64,000 nt of DNA from Varanus komodoensis (lineage: Eukaryota; Chordata; Lepidosauria; Squamata; Varanidae), in NCBI RefSeq assembly GCF_004798865.1, contig NW_025335761.1, positions 15,428,417 through 15,492,416 on the forward strand, given 5' to 3'. The notes beneath the pieces were generated by a model. It saw only the letters and a list, made by a program, of their open reading frames with translations. It searched no databases and was not told the origin of the DNA. The number at the start of each line of letters is the position of its first letter. Position 1 is the first letter of the stretch. Position numbers and translations under genes: made by a program. Positions 1-12,700 of the stretch are shown piece after piece.

Positions 1-1764
1 AGGGATGTTAAGCTCTTTCTTGTATAGTTCTTCTGTGTAATCTTGCCACCTCTTCTTAATCTCTTCTGCCTCTGTTAGGTCCCTGCCATTTTGGTCCTTT
101 GGTCCTTTATCATGCCCATCTTTGCATGAAACATTCCCTTCATATCTCCAATTTTCTTGAAGAGATCTCTGGTCCTCCCTATTCTATTGTTTTCTTCTAT
201 TTCTTTGCACTGTTCATTAAGAAGGCATTCTTATCTCTTCTAGCTATTCTCTGGAATTCTGCATTCAATTGGGTGTATCTTCTCTTTCTCCCTTGCCTTT
301 TGCTTCCCTTCTTTCCTAAGCTATTTGTAAAGTTTCCTCAGACAGCTATTTTGCTTTCTTGCATTTCTTTTTCTTTGGGATGGTTTTAGTTGCTACCTCT
401 TGTACAATGTTGCAAACCTCCATCCATAGTTCTTCAGACACTCTGTCTATCAGATCTAATTCCTTAAATCTATTTGTCACCTCTACTGTATATTCATAAG
501 ATATATGATTTTAGGTCATACCTGAGTAGTCTAGTTTAAACCTAAATTTTGCAACAAGACGCTCATGATCTGAGCCACAGTCAGCTCCTGGTCTAGTTTT
601 TACTGTATAGAGCTTCTCCATCTTTGGCTGCAGAGCACATAGTCAATCTGATTTCTGTGTTGACCGTCTGGTGATGTCCATGTGTAGAGTCGTCTCTTGG
701 GTTGTTGGAAAAGAGTGTTTGCTATGACCAGGGTGTTCTCTTGATCAAATTCTACCAGCCTGTGCCCTGCTTCATTTTGTACTCCAAGGCCAAACCTGCC
801 TGTTATTCCAGTTATCTTTTGGCTTCCTACTTTAGCATTCCAATCCCCCATGATGATAAAGACATCATCTTTTGGTGCTATTTCTAGAAGGTGTTGTAGG
901 CCTTCATAGAATCGGTCAACTTCAGCCTCTTCAGCACCAGTGGTTGGGCATAGACTTGGACTACAGTGATGTTGAATGGTTTGCCTTGGATTCGAACTGA
1001 GATCATTCTGTCATTTTGGAGAGTGTATCCCAGTACTGCTTTTCCTACTCTTTCATTGACTATGAAGGCTACTCCATTTCTTCTGAGGGATTCTTGCCCA
1101 CAGTAGTATACCTGATGGTCATCTGAATTAAGTTCACCCATTCCTGTCCATTTTAGTTCTCTGATTCCTAAGATGTCGATGTTCAGTCTTGTCATCTCTT
1201 GTTTGACCACATCCAGCTTGCCTTGATTCATGGATCTTACATTCCAGGTTCCTATGCAGTATAGATCTTTGCAGCATTGGACTCTCCTTTCACCACCAGA
1301 TACATCTGCAACTGAGTGTCCTTTCGGCTTTGACCCAGTCACTTCATTCTTTCTGGCACTACTAGTACTAGCCCCCTGTTCTTCCCCAGTAGCATATTGG
1401 ACACCTTTTGACCTGAGGGGCTCATCTTCTGGTGTTATATCTCTGCCTGTCGATACTGTCCATGGGGTTTTCATGGCAAGGATACTGGAGTGGGTTGCCA
1501 TTTCCTTCTCCAGTGGATCACGTTTTGTCAGAGCTCTCTGCTATGACCTGTCCGTCTTGGGTGCCCCAGCATGGCATAGCTCATAGCTTCATTGCGCAAT
1601 AGAAGCCCCTTTGCCATGGCAAGGCAGTGATCCATGAAGGGGCTGGCTAGGTTAGCATCCCACAAATCCTGTCCAGATACAAATGCATGCAGTGCAATAT
1701 TTCTGCTCCTGTTTTCCTTACTAACAAAGTCATCATAGTACCTCTCAACATTGTGGTTCCACAC
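1..1764 (-). mobile_element. RTE/BovB LINE, 5' part, cut by the window edge
   Basis: The minus strand encodes the N-terminal part of a BovB-family LINE protein. A 205-codon open frame (1501-884) contains an apurinic endonuclease-like start, with the runs GTWNVRSMNQGKLD, LKWTGMGELNSDDHQ and GQESLRRNGVAFIVN typical of BovB. The reading continues in another frame at 851-600 with GDWNAKVG and the HRNQIDYVL region of the endonuclease active site. Further similarity runs to base 1, where reverse transcriptase should follow off the left edge. The right boundary near 1764 is approximate. At least one frame break makes this copy inactive, yet the protein is well preserved, which suggests a fairly young insertion. 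BovB is known for horizontal transfer between squamates and ruminants. Confidence 0.9.
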
Positions 1765-3300
1765 TATATTTTGTTATTGGTACAAGTGCCTTTAGTGTAC
1801 TTCAGATGTGTTAAATTATTTTTGTTACTCCTGATGCACTTCTGTGCAAAGGAGAAGATATAAAATGGCATATGCAAGTTAGCAAGAAGCTATGATGGGG
1901 AGGGCACACCTTTTAGGGAAGGGAATGTTGGAGGTGGAGCCAGGCAATGGAAATGGAACAGAGACATGTGGATAAAGACACTCCAGCTACAGCACTCCTT
2001 CTATGATGGAACACTCTTCCACAGGAGATACATCTGGAGACTACTGTAAGGACAGCAGAAAAGTTTTATCTGAAGTAGCAGGACATAATACTAAATAAGA
2101 AAAGGAAGAATGTGAGAACACTGAGGATAAACATGGGCATGTGATGGTTTGGGAGCATCACCATCTGGGTTCTCTGAAACCCAGTGAACCAATTATGTTG
2201 ATTACAGAGAAAATGGCTAATGTGGAAGCATCCAGCATTACATCAGCACTTTCCTTGGGCCTGTATAATCCTGAAAGTTTCAGTATTGAAAAAGAACTAA
2301 AAAAAGATATCTATCTTCTTGCAGTATAAGGTCACAATGCAATGCTTGCTGCTGCACATGCACAGAACCCTCCAGTTCAGAGTCTTACATCCATCCAACG
2401 CAAGGAGCAAGGTATAGCAATAGAAAGGGATTTTCTGTGTCCTTTTGACAGCTAAATATTAATACTATTACACTAAACAGCAACCTGCAAAACCACAATG
2501 AGTGGAGGACTTTTGAATGGGTGGTCTCCAAGTGCAATTTACAAACAGGCAAATATATGAGCATTTGGGCTGCCTGTGTTTAAGTTTATGAATAATTATT
2601 TTAACAGTAGAATGTTTTGTTATATGCTAATAAAAGTGATACATAACATTGTGTGGTACAGCTTATCAAAGGTACAATATTTTAGTTTGTTATCTTTTTT
2701 CCTTCATGATATGCTCTGGTTTTACTTTGCAATGCATAATAAGACAGACAGGGTACAGCCACCACAATCTCTACCACTGACATAAGTCATACTGTGCCTT
2801 TCATCTAGAGGTGTTGCTTTTAGCTGTCTAAGTGGCATGCTGGGGAAGGGGGAGGGAAGGAAGTTGGGGTCCCCCACCACCCCCAACAAACTAATGCACT
2901 GGAAAATGTTTCAGCCCATTTCACATTTACTAATACAAAAAAGTGTCTGTGTGGAAAAGAAAAATAAGAATTGAGCATTAAGAGCTGAAACAGGACAATA
3001 TACAGTTAAGAATTCTTTACCCAGAGAGTCTGCAAAGAATTTTGCTTTTTTACTTTGTTTTCTTTACAGCTGTCAAAAGGCAAGCTGCCAAATAAATGAG
3101 AAATATTTACTCACAAAAAGGGGCGGAGTGCTCATTTCATAGTGAGAACCTCAATATATTTTGGGTTAGGCTGGATTGTACTCAGTGTCCTGCAACTTTT
3201 TCACTCTTTTCTGATACCACAGGTGCTTGGAAAGGTGGAAAAGTAAGAGCAGTCAATTTCAAGAAAAGCTACCAAACTCAGGCTTCCTTTTAAAACAGGG
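1765..3300. other. DCAF5 intron sequence, no feature recognised
   Basis: AT-rich sequence downstream of DCAF5 exon 5 with only short chance open frames. I see no exon, RNA gene or classifiable repeat. A G/C run near 2846-2886 is low complexity. Confidence 0.5.
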
Positions 3301-3309
3301 TTTTGGACA

Positions 3310-5125
3310 GGGCTAACAATTTTGACAGTCCCATGGGATACCAGCTAAAGGACCTGAGAGAGGAATTGAGGACTCAACACATGGTGAGCTTGACTGCAGA
3401 ACAAACCATGAGGCGAGCCAACAGACGAACAGCCAACCCAAGAGATTCCTAAAATTTGTTGCTGATAACTTCCTCCAACAGAAAGTGGGAAAAGGAACAA
3501 GAGGAATGGCCATCCTTGACTTGATACTAACCAACAGAGAGGACCTAGTGGACAAAGTGGCAGTTAAAGGAACTTTGGGCAAAAGAGACCATGCCATACT
3601 TGAATTCTGGATTCTAAAGGAAGCAAAACCCAAATATAGCCATACATGTACCCTGGATTTCAAGAAAACCAACTGGTTATAAGTAAAGTCCCATGGCAAG
3701 TGACTCTAATGAGAAAAGGAGTCAAAGAAGGGTTGGAATTTTAAAAAAAAGGAAATTCTAAATGCACAATTACAAAAAATTCCACCAAGAAAAAAGGGTA
3801 GAGAACAACAGAAGAAGCCTGGAACATATTATAAAGCAGTCAGTCTGCAAATACCTTGCAAACAATGCAGTGATTACCAGAAGCCAACATGGGTTTCTTA
3901 AGAACAAAACCTGCCAGACTGATTTGATTTGAGTTTTTGATTTGGTACCCTCCCTGGTGGACTGTTGAAATGCTTTGGACATAATCTACCTAAACTTTAG
4001 CAAAGCTTTTGACAAAGTGCCCCATGATATCCTAATTAGCACACTAGCAAAAGGTGGGCTACATGGAACAACAATCAGGTGGATCTCAGAATTGGACTCA
4101 AACAGTGCTCATCAATGGCACCTTTTCCAGCTGGGGAGAGGTAACAAGTAGAGTATCTCAGAGTTTAGTCCTGGACCTAGTGCTCTTCAATATTTTTATT
4201 GATGATTTTTATTGGATGAGAAGTCCAGTGAATGATCATCAGATTTGCAGATGATACCAGATTGGGTGGTATATCTAATATCTTCAAAGACAGAGAGAAG
4301 ATTCGAGGTGATCTTGATAGGTTGGAGAGCTGGGCTGAAAACAACAGAATGAAATTCAATAGAATAGAATTTCATTCTGCACCTAGAAACCAAATGCATT
4401 GTTACAAGATGAGGAATACTTGGTTCAACAATACTGCAGTTGAGAAGGATCTTGGAATTGTTGTAGATCACAAGCTGAACACGGGTCAATGATGTGACGT
4501 AGCTGCAAAAAGGGCAGATGTTATTTGCTATCTCAGACTGCGTTAATAGAAGTATCACTTCCAAATCCTGTGAAGTATTAGTTCCCCTTTACTCAGCACA
4601 GGTTAGGCCTTATTTGGAGTACTGTGTCCAGTTCTGGGCACAACAGTTTAAGAAAGATGTATACAAGCTGAAAAGGTTTCAGAGGAGGGCAACAAGGATC
4701 ATCCAGGGACTGGAAACAAAGCCCTATGAGGAGAGATAGTAAGAAATGGGCATGTTTAGCCTCAAGAAGAGAAGACTGAAAGGAGACATGAGAGCACTCC
4801 ACAAGTACTTGAAAGGCTGTCACAAAGAAGGACACGATCTCTTCTCAATCATCCCATAGTCCAGGACATGAGATAACAAGCTCAAGTTACAGGAAGCCAG
4901 ATTCTGGCTAGATATCAAGGAAATTTTCCTGACTTTTAGAGCAGTACAACAATGGAACCAATTACCAAGGGAGGTTGTGGGCATTCCCAGACTAGAAGCA
5001 TTCAAGATGCAACTGGTCAGCCATCTGAGAAGCAAGGTTTACCTTGGTGTCCTGCACTGAGCAGGGGGTTAGATCTGCTGGCCCTCTGGTTCCTTCCAAC
5101 TCTATTATTCTATGATTTGCTGGGT
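3310..5125 (+). mobile_element. CR1 LINE, truncated and decayed
   Basis: The plus strand has a CR1 protein in pieces. The endonuclease C-terminus (3485-3682) includes RGMAILDLILTNREDLVDKV and a DHAILEF block. The reverse transcriptase palm sits near 3975-4040 ([14 protein letters not shown]), with the FADDTRLGG active-site box near 4244-4270. The C-terminal block at 4518-4739 includes VRPYLEYCVQFWA, KDVYKLKRFQRRATRIIQGLE and KPYEER. The 3' end at about 5100-5125 has the CR1-typical TATTCTATGATT terminus. Part of the region between endonuclease and palm is missing and several frames are broken, so it is an old inactive copy in a DCAF5 intron. Confidence 0.9.
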
Positions 5126-5151
5126 GTTTTACTGTAAAGTGTGACTCTATT

Positions 5152-5153
<2 letters not shown>

Positions 5154-5190
<37 letters not shown>
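5154..5190. repeat. (GT)n microsatellite
   Basis: An uninterrupted GT/TG dinucleotide run of about 37 bases just downstream of the CR1 3' end. Confidence 0.97.
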
Positions 5191-5192
<2 letters not shown>

Positions 5193-5205
5193 TATAATTC
5201 AAGAG

Positions 5206-6400
5206 AAAGATACAGACTTTTTAATGTAGAAAAAAATATATAAATCCTTTCTCTGCCCACCAGGGCCCACAAAACAATAGACTTTAAACAATAACAACCA
5301 TAATTCACTAGATTTACAAGAGATAAAAAGCAGAAACAAAACATTCTTTAAGAAAGGTCAAAGCAAAGTTCTGAAGAAACAGGAGAGTTTTGACTCCCTG
5401 TCCAAAAACACAGTAGGAATGGAGCCCACCTGGCCTCCCTCAGGAAATAATTCCACAGTAAGGACGTTGCTATGGAAAAGGTCGTGTCTGGTATACCCAC
5501 TCATCTTACTTTCCTGTTGATAGGGCACACAACAGGGCCTCAGTGGAAGACTGTGCAGGTTCATGCAAGAGAAAGTAATATTTCATATGTCCTTGCCTCA
5601 AGCAGTTGAATGTTTTATAGTTCAAAACTAGCACACTGAATTGGGCTTCCAAACAAATTGGTAGTAGCCAGTCCGGTTGGACTGAGACTGGTGATATATG
5701 GTTTCTACAGTGCACAACATTCTGGCTACTCCAGTTTGCACAAGCTGCAGTTTCTGAACAATTTTCAAGGACAACCTCAAGTGCATTACAGTAGTCTAAA
5801 AAAGGGTAATTAAGGCTTGGATCACTGTGATCAACTCTCTCTTCCCTAGGAAACTTGGAAAATCCACTCCTGGCCACAGCAGCCACCAGGATCTCCAGGA
5901 GTAATGGAGTCCCCCATCCCCAATCCAGAATAGGCTGTATCCCTAATCAAAAATGGCCTGCCCACTGACTAAGTCTGAAGTGAACCTCAGCTTGTTTGCT
6001 CACATCCAGTCCCTCACTGTATCATGACAATGATTAGGGATTTCTACAGCCTCTTTGGCATCAACTGCAAAACAGAGAGCTGAATATCATCAGCAAAGTG
6101 AAATGACTCAACCCTCTAACTCCAGAGGACCTCCCACAATAGTTCCATGTAGAGGTTAAGTAGTATAGGGGGGAAATAGAACCTTGAGAAACTCTGTAAG
6201 CAAATAGCTATGATGCTGACAACAGTTCCCCCCACATTACCATCTGGGAACATTCAGTCACCTAGAACCAGAACAACCACAAAACAGTGGCCCAGGTCAG
6301 GCAAACATCCCAGAAGGATACAACGATGGATGGTATCAAATGCTGCAATAGGTACAGCAGAACCAAAAGGAATGCACTTCACCTGTTTAGTTCGAACTGT
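5206..6400 (-). mobile_element. L2-like LINE, 3' part
   Basis: Read on the minus strand, 6400-5960 resembles the reverse transcriptase palm of L2/CR1-clade LINEs, including LYMELLWEVL and an FADDIQL active-site box. The frame at 5886-5506 carries the C-terminal pattern (LDYCNALEVVL, then FSVLVLNYKTFNCL). Sequence to 5206 fits an AT-rich 3' UTR. It is 5'-truncated and frame-broken. The clade is inferred from motif patterns. Confidence 0.75.
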
Positions 6401-6624
6401 ATGTCATCCGCTAAGATTATTTCTCTTTGAAAAGCAGGCCAGATTAGGAACCTAGATTAGAAAAAAAAATTCTACACAATATTAATGCTGACTTTAGGTT
6501 CCAATTTGGCTTTTTTGTTATGAGTTTTGTAGAACATGCATGTACTCTTGTAAACCAACCAGTTTATTGGATATTGAGTGTAGAAATGAAATAAGAATAA
6601 GAATATTAAGATTAAAGTTCTTAC

Positions 6625-6754
6625 CTTTGGGGTTTGCGAATGTCCCAGAGTCCTACACCTTCTTTTGAGTTGGCAGTGGCCAGTAATCTAGGCTCTACTG
6701 GATTGAACATCACACTATGAAAGGCTGATGGATAACTTGCCAAGCAGAAAGGCT
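6625..6754 (-). CDS. DCAF5: DCAF5 exon 5
   Basis: 130 bases encoding EPFCLASYPSAFHSVMFNPV through LWDIRKPQ. This is WD blade 4 with the second WDIR motif. Acceptor CAACAG precedes it and donor GTAAGA begins at 6624. No following exon is found between 6624 and base 1, so exon 6 is outside the window. Confidence 0.97.
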
Positions 6755-9700
6755 CTGTTGACAAAAATGAAGATCAGTTTATTTATTTTAAAGGTATAGC
6801 ATCTCTTGTGCAATTTGACTTCTGACTAAACTTTCTCCTAGTGTGCATTCTGTCAGTCCAGGCACAGAAACCTAAAATAATTCTACATCAGAACAGTAGT
6901 ATCTACCAACAGAAACTGGTTAATTTTACTAAATGGGTGATCTTGAATCTTGTGATCATCAGTAACAAATATTTTAATATAGATACATGCCTCATATAAA
7001 GAATTTTAAACAAGTTATTTTATCTAAATTCCATAAAACTTATGTTCAGGTTCCTGCACAAGACATTGCTGTCATCTCCAAGGTGATTTCTCAAAGTGTT
7101 ATGACATCCCATCTAATTAAAACCAGATTATGACATTAAAATTAATGTAGCACTAAAATCACTTTAAATACAGTAGAGAATTTCCATCAGTTATTTTCTT
7201 TTATAACTCTGTTTCCTAGTTGCTACTGACAACAGCAAGAGTAGTTGCTCCCTTAACACCCTACTACCATTGACTTGTCACCAAAATTCCAGATATTTTG
7301 GCCAGATCTCCTTTTTATTGTTCAGTTTCCAGCACTCCTGCCATTCTGCTGCAGGCTATCAACAAGATCCTGTATGCCCAGAATCTCTGAAGGCAAATCA
7401 AGGTCTAATGAAAATGACCTGTTAATAATATTGTTTCAAATCCCTACATGAATGGAATCCATCACACATGTACTTAAACTTTGATGACAAAACTCAGATC
7501 TAAGAAACCAAATCATCATGCCATTAAAGGCAACCATTTCTTAAATTGCCAATAACCAAACACTGAGGATGTACCAGTATACATAATGGGTGGGTCTTCT
7601 AAGTAAACACACTGAGAATTGCATTGAGAGTCAAATAAATTACTGGCCTTTCAGGTTGTAGATCCATATCCAGTATAGAGCCAGCGTTTTAAATATCAAT
7701 CCAACAGACAAACGTTCCATGAACTCAAAAAGTAGTGATGCACAAGGCTACATACATTATATATAAAGCAAAGACAACTCTATTGAGCAGATATATATAT
7801 TCAAGAACCCTAACACAAACCTTTTCCCACATCATTTCTGCAGCAATACCTAACTAAATCACTCACAGATGAAAACATTTCCTACTTATATTATTAGCTT
7901 CCAAGGCAATGTTACTGAAAAAAATACTGACCACTAATTGAGGTAATTGAGAATTTACTCATTGTTAGCATAAGGAATCTAAGAACACTTTACAAAAAGT
8001 TTCATATGAATTACTTCCACACTTCCCAAGTTCATTTTACAAAGCCTAGTCCGCTGGGTTTAATTCAACATGGTCATCTGCAAATTGACATACGACTCTC
8101 CAATTACAGTTAACAAAAGATTAGAAGGAATGATTACAAGTGTGCTGTGTACTATTCACAAAACCACTGGGAGAAGGGACATTCAATTCCCCTTAAATAA
8201 TTTGGAAGCAGAGACAGAGACTAAGCTGACATCTCCAATGAAGTTACCCATAAACCAAGGTCACCTTTGGAAGTCCTTCTCTAGATTGCTTCACCTTCAG
8301 AGAGGAGGTGTGTGCAATTTCAAAAGAGGGCCTTCTTGGTGGTAATGTCCTGCACTTGGATTACTGTACTGGAGGGACTCCTTGGTCATAGATATTGCAG
8401 TTTTCTCTTACCATGGGCAGAGAAGGAGTCACCCATTCTTGGAGGCCTCAACATTACAACTACAGAAAATAACACCACTATTCCTCCTCCACCAGTGTTG
8501 GGGGGGAGCATGTTTGGGCGTATCAAGAAAAGCTTTGGATCTATAGGACCCAAAGGCCACCTGTTCCCCCAACAGGGTAGGCCTGAAGCTGGAGTACTTA
8601 TTTTCTCTTCTACTGTCCATTCAAACACTGGTTGATGCAAGTCCAGCAGGATATTGGAAAGAGTAGATCTTCTGCCACTGATTCTCTCTTTACCACCTCC
8701 ACAGGATTGCTGCACATTAGAATTAACCATGAATTGTTCTGCCCATTTTAGCAGGATGTCTGTCACAGCAGCTTGAAATGAGAAGTGAATGGTCAACCAC
8801 AAAAGAAGAGCTAGGGTATGGGACAGACAAGGCTGGATATTTGCTTCTACAATCTCCAGACTAGTTCAAAGATGACCAGAATGAGGCAAGCAGCAATGGC
8901 AGCACCTTTTAGGCATGGAAAGACATGACAAATTTGAGTATTGTGTATATCTACATAGGAAGAGAGCTTCCAGATGGAGCAGTAATGGCCAAACAGCATT
9001 GTGCTGTTATTCCAACTTTTGTCCCTTCATAAGTTTTCCTTGGCAAGGAAAAAAAAGATGGAAGAAGTGATGGGAAAACATGGGAGGGTCACAAAAGGAT
9101 ACCAACATTGTATGGACCCCCTGAAAAAACTATATGAATGATACAAGGCAATGCATGATAAAAATCTTGTCTGGAAGCACCCAAATCATCTGAGTGGGAT
9201 GGTGTGACTTGGCATCCTGCACCAGCAGAGATTAGGACCTGATGGCCTTTTTGGCTCCATCTGATCCTACTACTCTATGTATCTATGAACGTATTGCTCT
9301 CTGATACTGTAGATTATTTTGCATTAAAAAAATCTTCATATTGCAGATTTCTTGAGTGAAAATTTACCTTAAAAAGTGTTTTATTCAATCCAAAAAAGAA
9401 TATATCACAGGAAGTTTTCAGTGGTTCCCAGGATTTCTAATTTTTTTAGTTGGAAATGGATCCTCAAAAACAAATAAACAAACACAGGAACAAAGTGGAG
9501 TCAGAGACAGAACAACCCATTTATTCATTCTGAATTTTCTCTGAGTTTTTTTCCCTAGGCCTTCACTTTGCTACATAGTACAATTTCTTTCAATGAAAGA
9601 ATTCAACATCCATGCTCACACATACATAGCCCTTACCTCCCTGGGAAGATTCTCTGATATCCCAAATGAGAACTCGGCCATCATCAGATGAGCTTGCAAA

Positions 9701-12700
9701 AACATTATCATTCACTGGACTCACTGAAAGCCCATACACTGCATCCTCATGGGCAAATACATCCAAGGTTTCACCACTGAAACAAAGAGAGTCATTAGTT
9801 TCCTATCATTTACATTTAACTAGGAGGAACAGGTTACACGGAAAACACTTCCTCCCCTGTGATTGTGCACAGGGTTGCACACTTAGTAGAGAGGTGTGCT
9901 GTTGAATTGAATGGGATTTATTTCTCAGCAGACGTCTCTAGGATTTTATTGAATTTTGCAGAGAAGACAAAACCATATGCATTTCATCTGAATTTTGGAA
10001 AGCCTTGGCTCAAGCCAAGTTTGCACATAGAATGGCATATTGCACACCTTGGCCCTAATCTAATGGAATACAGGGAGAACTGTACAGAAAGTGGGGCTTT
10101 TTGTTTCCTATCCCAGAAAAAAATGCTTTTGTTCACAGAAGAAAAAGCTTCTATTTCCATTCCCATCATCACATCAGTTGTTTTTTTTAATAATCAAAAG
10201 AAGGTTTTCAAACTGCTTTTGCATCTGGCCTTGGGACAGAGAGGAGGTATGTATGCTTGTATAGGAACAAAAAGAATGTCTTATTCTGTACAGAATTAAA
10301 TGTATAAGGGAGAATTGCTGGATCAGGGCCTTTGGCTACATCATTACAATCCTATGCTTGTTTAGATAGGAAAAAGTTTAGAAAAAAGCTGGGAACTATA
10401 GGACTTTTTCCTGAGTAAACCTGCAAAGGATTATACCCTTATTTTGCCAAGAATTAAATCCTATGCATGTTTAGGTAGAAATAGGTCCTACAATTCCCAG
10501 CATCCCCCAGCCAGCTATGCTGGGAGTTGAAAGACTGATTTTTTTTTCTATGCATAAGATTGCAATTTACATCTTCAACTATGCCTTTCAAACAAGTCTA
10601 ATAGCCCAGATGCATACTTTTCATGATATGTAATCAGATAACCATATAAAATGGAAGGCTGGCAGAAGATAAAAATGAGTAAGAAAGGCAGTAAGGAGAA
10701 GGAAAGTACAAAAAGCAACTGCATATCCTCATGATGTAGGCATTTAAGACCCTCCATATATTTGCCAAGGTAGCCAACATCTTTGGGTCTACAATGACCT
10801 GTCTATGTGTAGGTGCTGCCCCACCTCCCTCACCCCAGTAAAGACTGTTGCAGCTCTGGGAAAAATGCATTTACCTGTCAACATCATGGAGCAAAACCTG
10901 TTCATCATTACCTATAAACATAAACAGAATTTGAAGTCAGATTGGTGGTATGAACTGAAATGAGAAGGATTATGCTTGTCCAGTTTCCTTTGGGAAAAAG
11001 GAGACAAAGAAGAGAGAGAGACAGAGAAAAGATGAGTCTGTTACAATTTGTCATAGCAGAACAAGATGTTCATGACAAGTATTTGATTCCCAATTCCCTG
11101 CTTGCCTTGAACTTGCAAAGTGGTGATGATGGGACAGTATCTGCCAATTTTTCGGCATGCTGTTGTTCCTCTGCTATATCATCCCCAGGCTGGCTCCAAG
11201 ACCATGTGCTAAACCAGTCAGGGGTGGGGGGCTAAGTGGCTGAGGGAGAAGAGGGTTAAGCGTGTGCCAGACTTTTTGTCATGCAATATGTCCTATCTTG
11301 TTGCATTTCAGATGCAGTGATGAGATTTGAAATCCTGTTTGCTGCCAAACATCAAGTACTTGTCCTTGAACTGATGGCTTAGCTGAAGTCCTGTGAATTT
11401 TCCTCCAACAGATCTGTTAGAATATATTCAAGCCATCTTTGGTCCCTACAAGTCCCTTTTATATAGTATGATATGCCATGCATGGGTTAAGGAGGAGAGG
11501 ATAATCTTGCTGTGGAGTTGAATTATGACATTTTTCACTCCTGATTATTTTTTAATGTCTAGGCATATAAACTTTGCATGCATATGATGAATGCACAGCT
11601 AGCTAAGAGGAACTACAAGTGGGCTCAATAAAGAAGGGAAGGGGGAAAGTCCTGCAGCTTTTGGCTACCTTTTAAAAATATGGCTATTTGGGTTTCTCAT
11701 GAGGTATAATGAACAAGACATGTAATACTACAAGCAGTATCCAGACAAACCTTGAAGACTCTCACAACCACGTTCTACACAGGTATTGCAACTACAATGA
11801 ACCAGCTATCCCAGGAAAGAATTTCATGACCAAAAGTGTGGTGCTCAGAAAATGCACCATTCCTATCACAGACAGTAGTAAGATGTTAAGACTGCACAGG
11901 TGAGAGACAAATGTAAGATATAAAATAAAGATAATGAGAAAGGTCTCAGTACCACAATTTACTCTTTTGTTCATTTGAAGCTTTTCATCCTTACCTCCAG
12001 AAAAGACTCTGGTGTTGCCACTATTAAAAGCTAGGCAGAAGATGTTAGAATGATGCTCTCCTTTGAGCTGAATAGGCTTGACTCTGGAGTGGATTGCTTG
12101 TTCCATATGCCACAGTAGAACTCGACGGTCATCTCCACCTATGTGATAAAAAGCACAAGCATCTATGTAATTTCTGCTGGAAATGCAAATTTACAAATCC
12201 TCTTCATTTTTTCCTGGAAAGAAACTACTATACACCATGTTTGTATTACAGATTAACATTTCAAGCCCAAATCCAAAGACTTTTGTATATTAGTTCTGTG
12301 GATGGCTTGTTTAATTGATTGATCACATTTATATCCTACTTTTCTTCCAAAGTGACCAAGGGTGACTAAATGGCTCCCTCTTTCTAAGTTTTTCCTGCAA
12401 TCAACGTATGAGGTAAATTAGGCTGAAAGGATAACTGGCCCAAGCTCATCCAGTGGGTGGGAGTTTGCACAACATAGCAACCTACTCTGTGAACAAGCTA
12501 TGTAATGCTGATTATGGAACATCCCATAGTTCATGGAGCAGACAATCGGGCTTATCATGCATTGTTCTCCATGTCTTCTTTCCCCAGGCCATCAAGCAGG
12601 TATCCCAGGGTCCTGTACAGCAGAGTCCATCTTGTCCCCTCTTCCTGCTCTGATCACAACCCAAGTTTTGTTGCCTTTTGTTTTCTTCCTAGAGTCATAC

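Noticed and set aside
8386-8802. 138-codon minus-strand frame in DCAF5 intron 4
   Set aside because: Not part of DCAF5 by phase or sequence. It might be a decayed LINE region, but no domain could be named.
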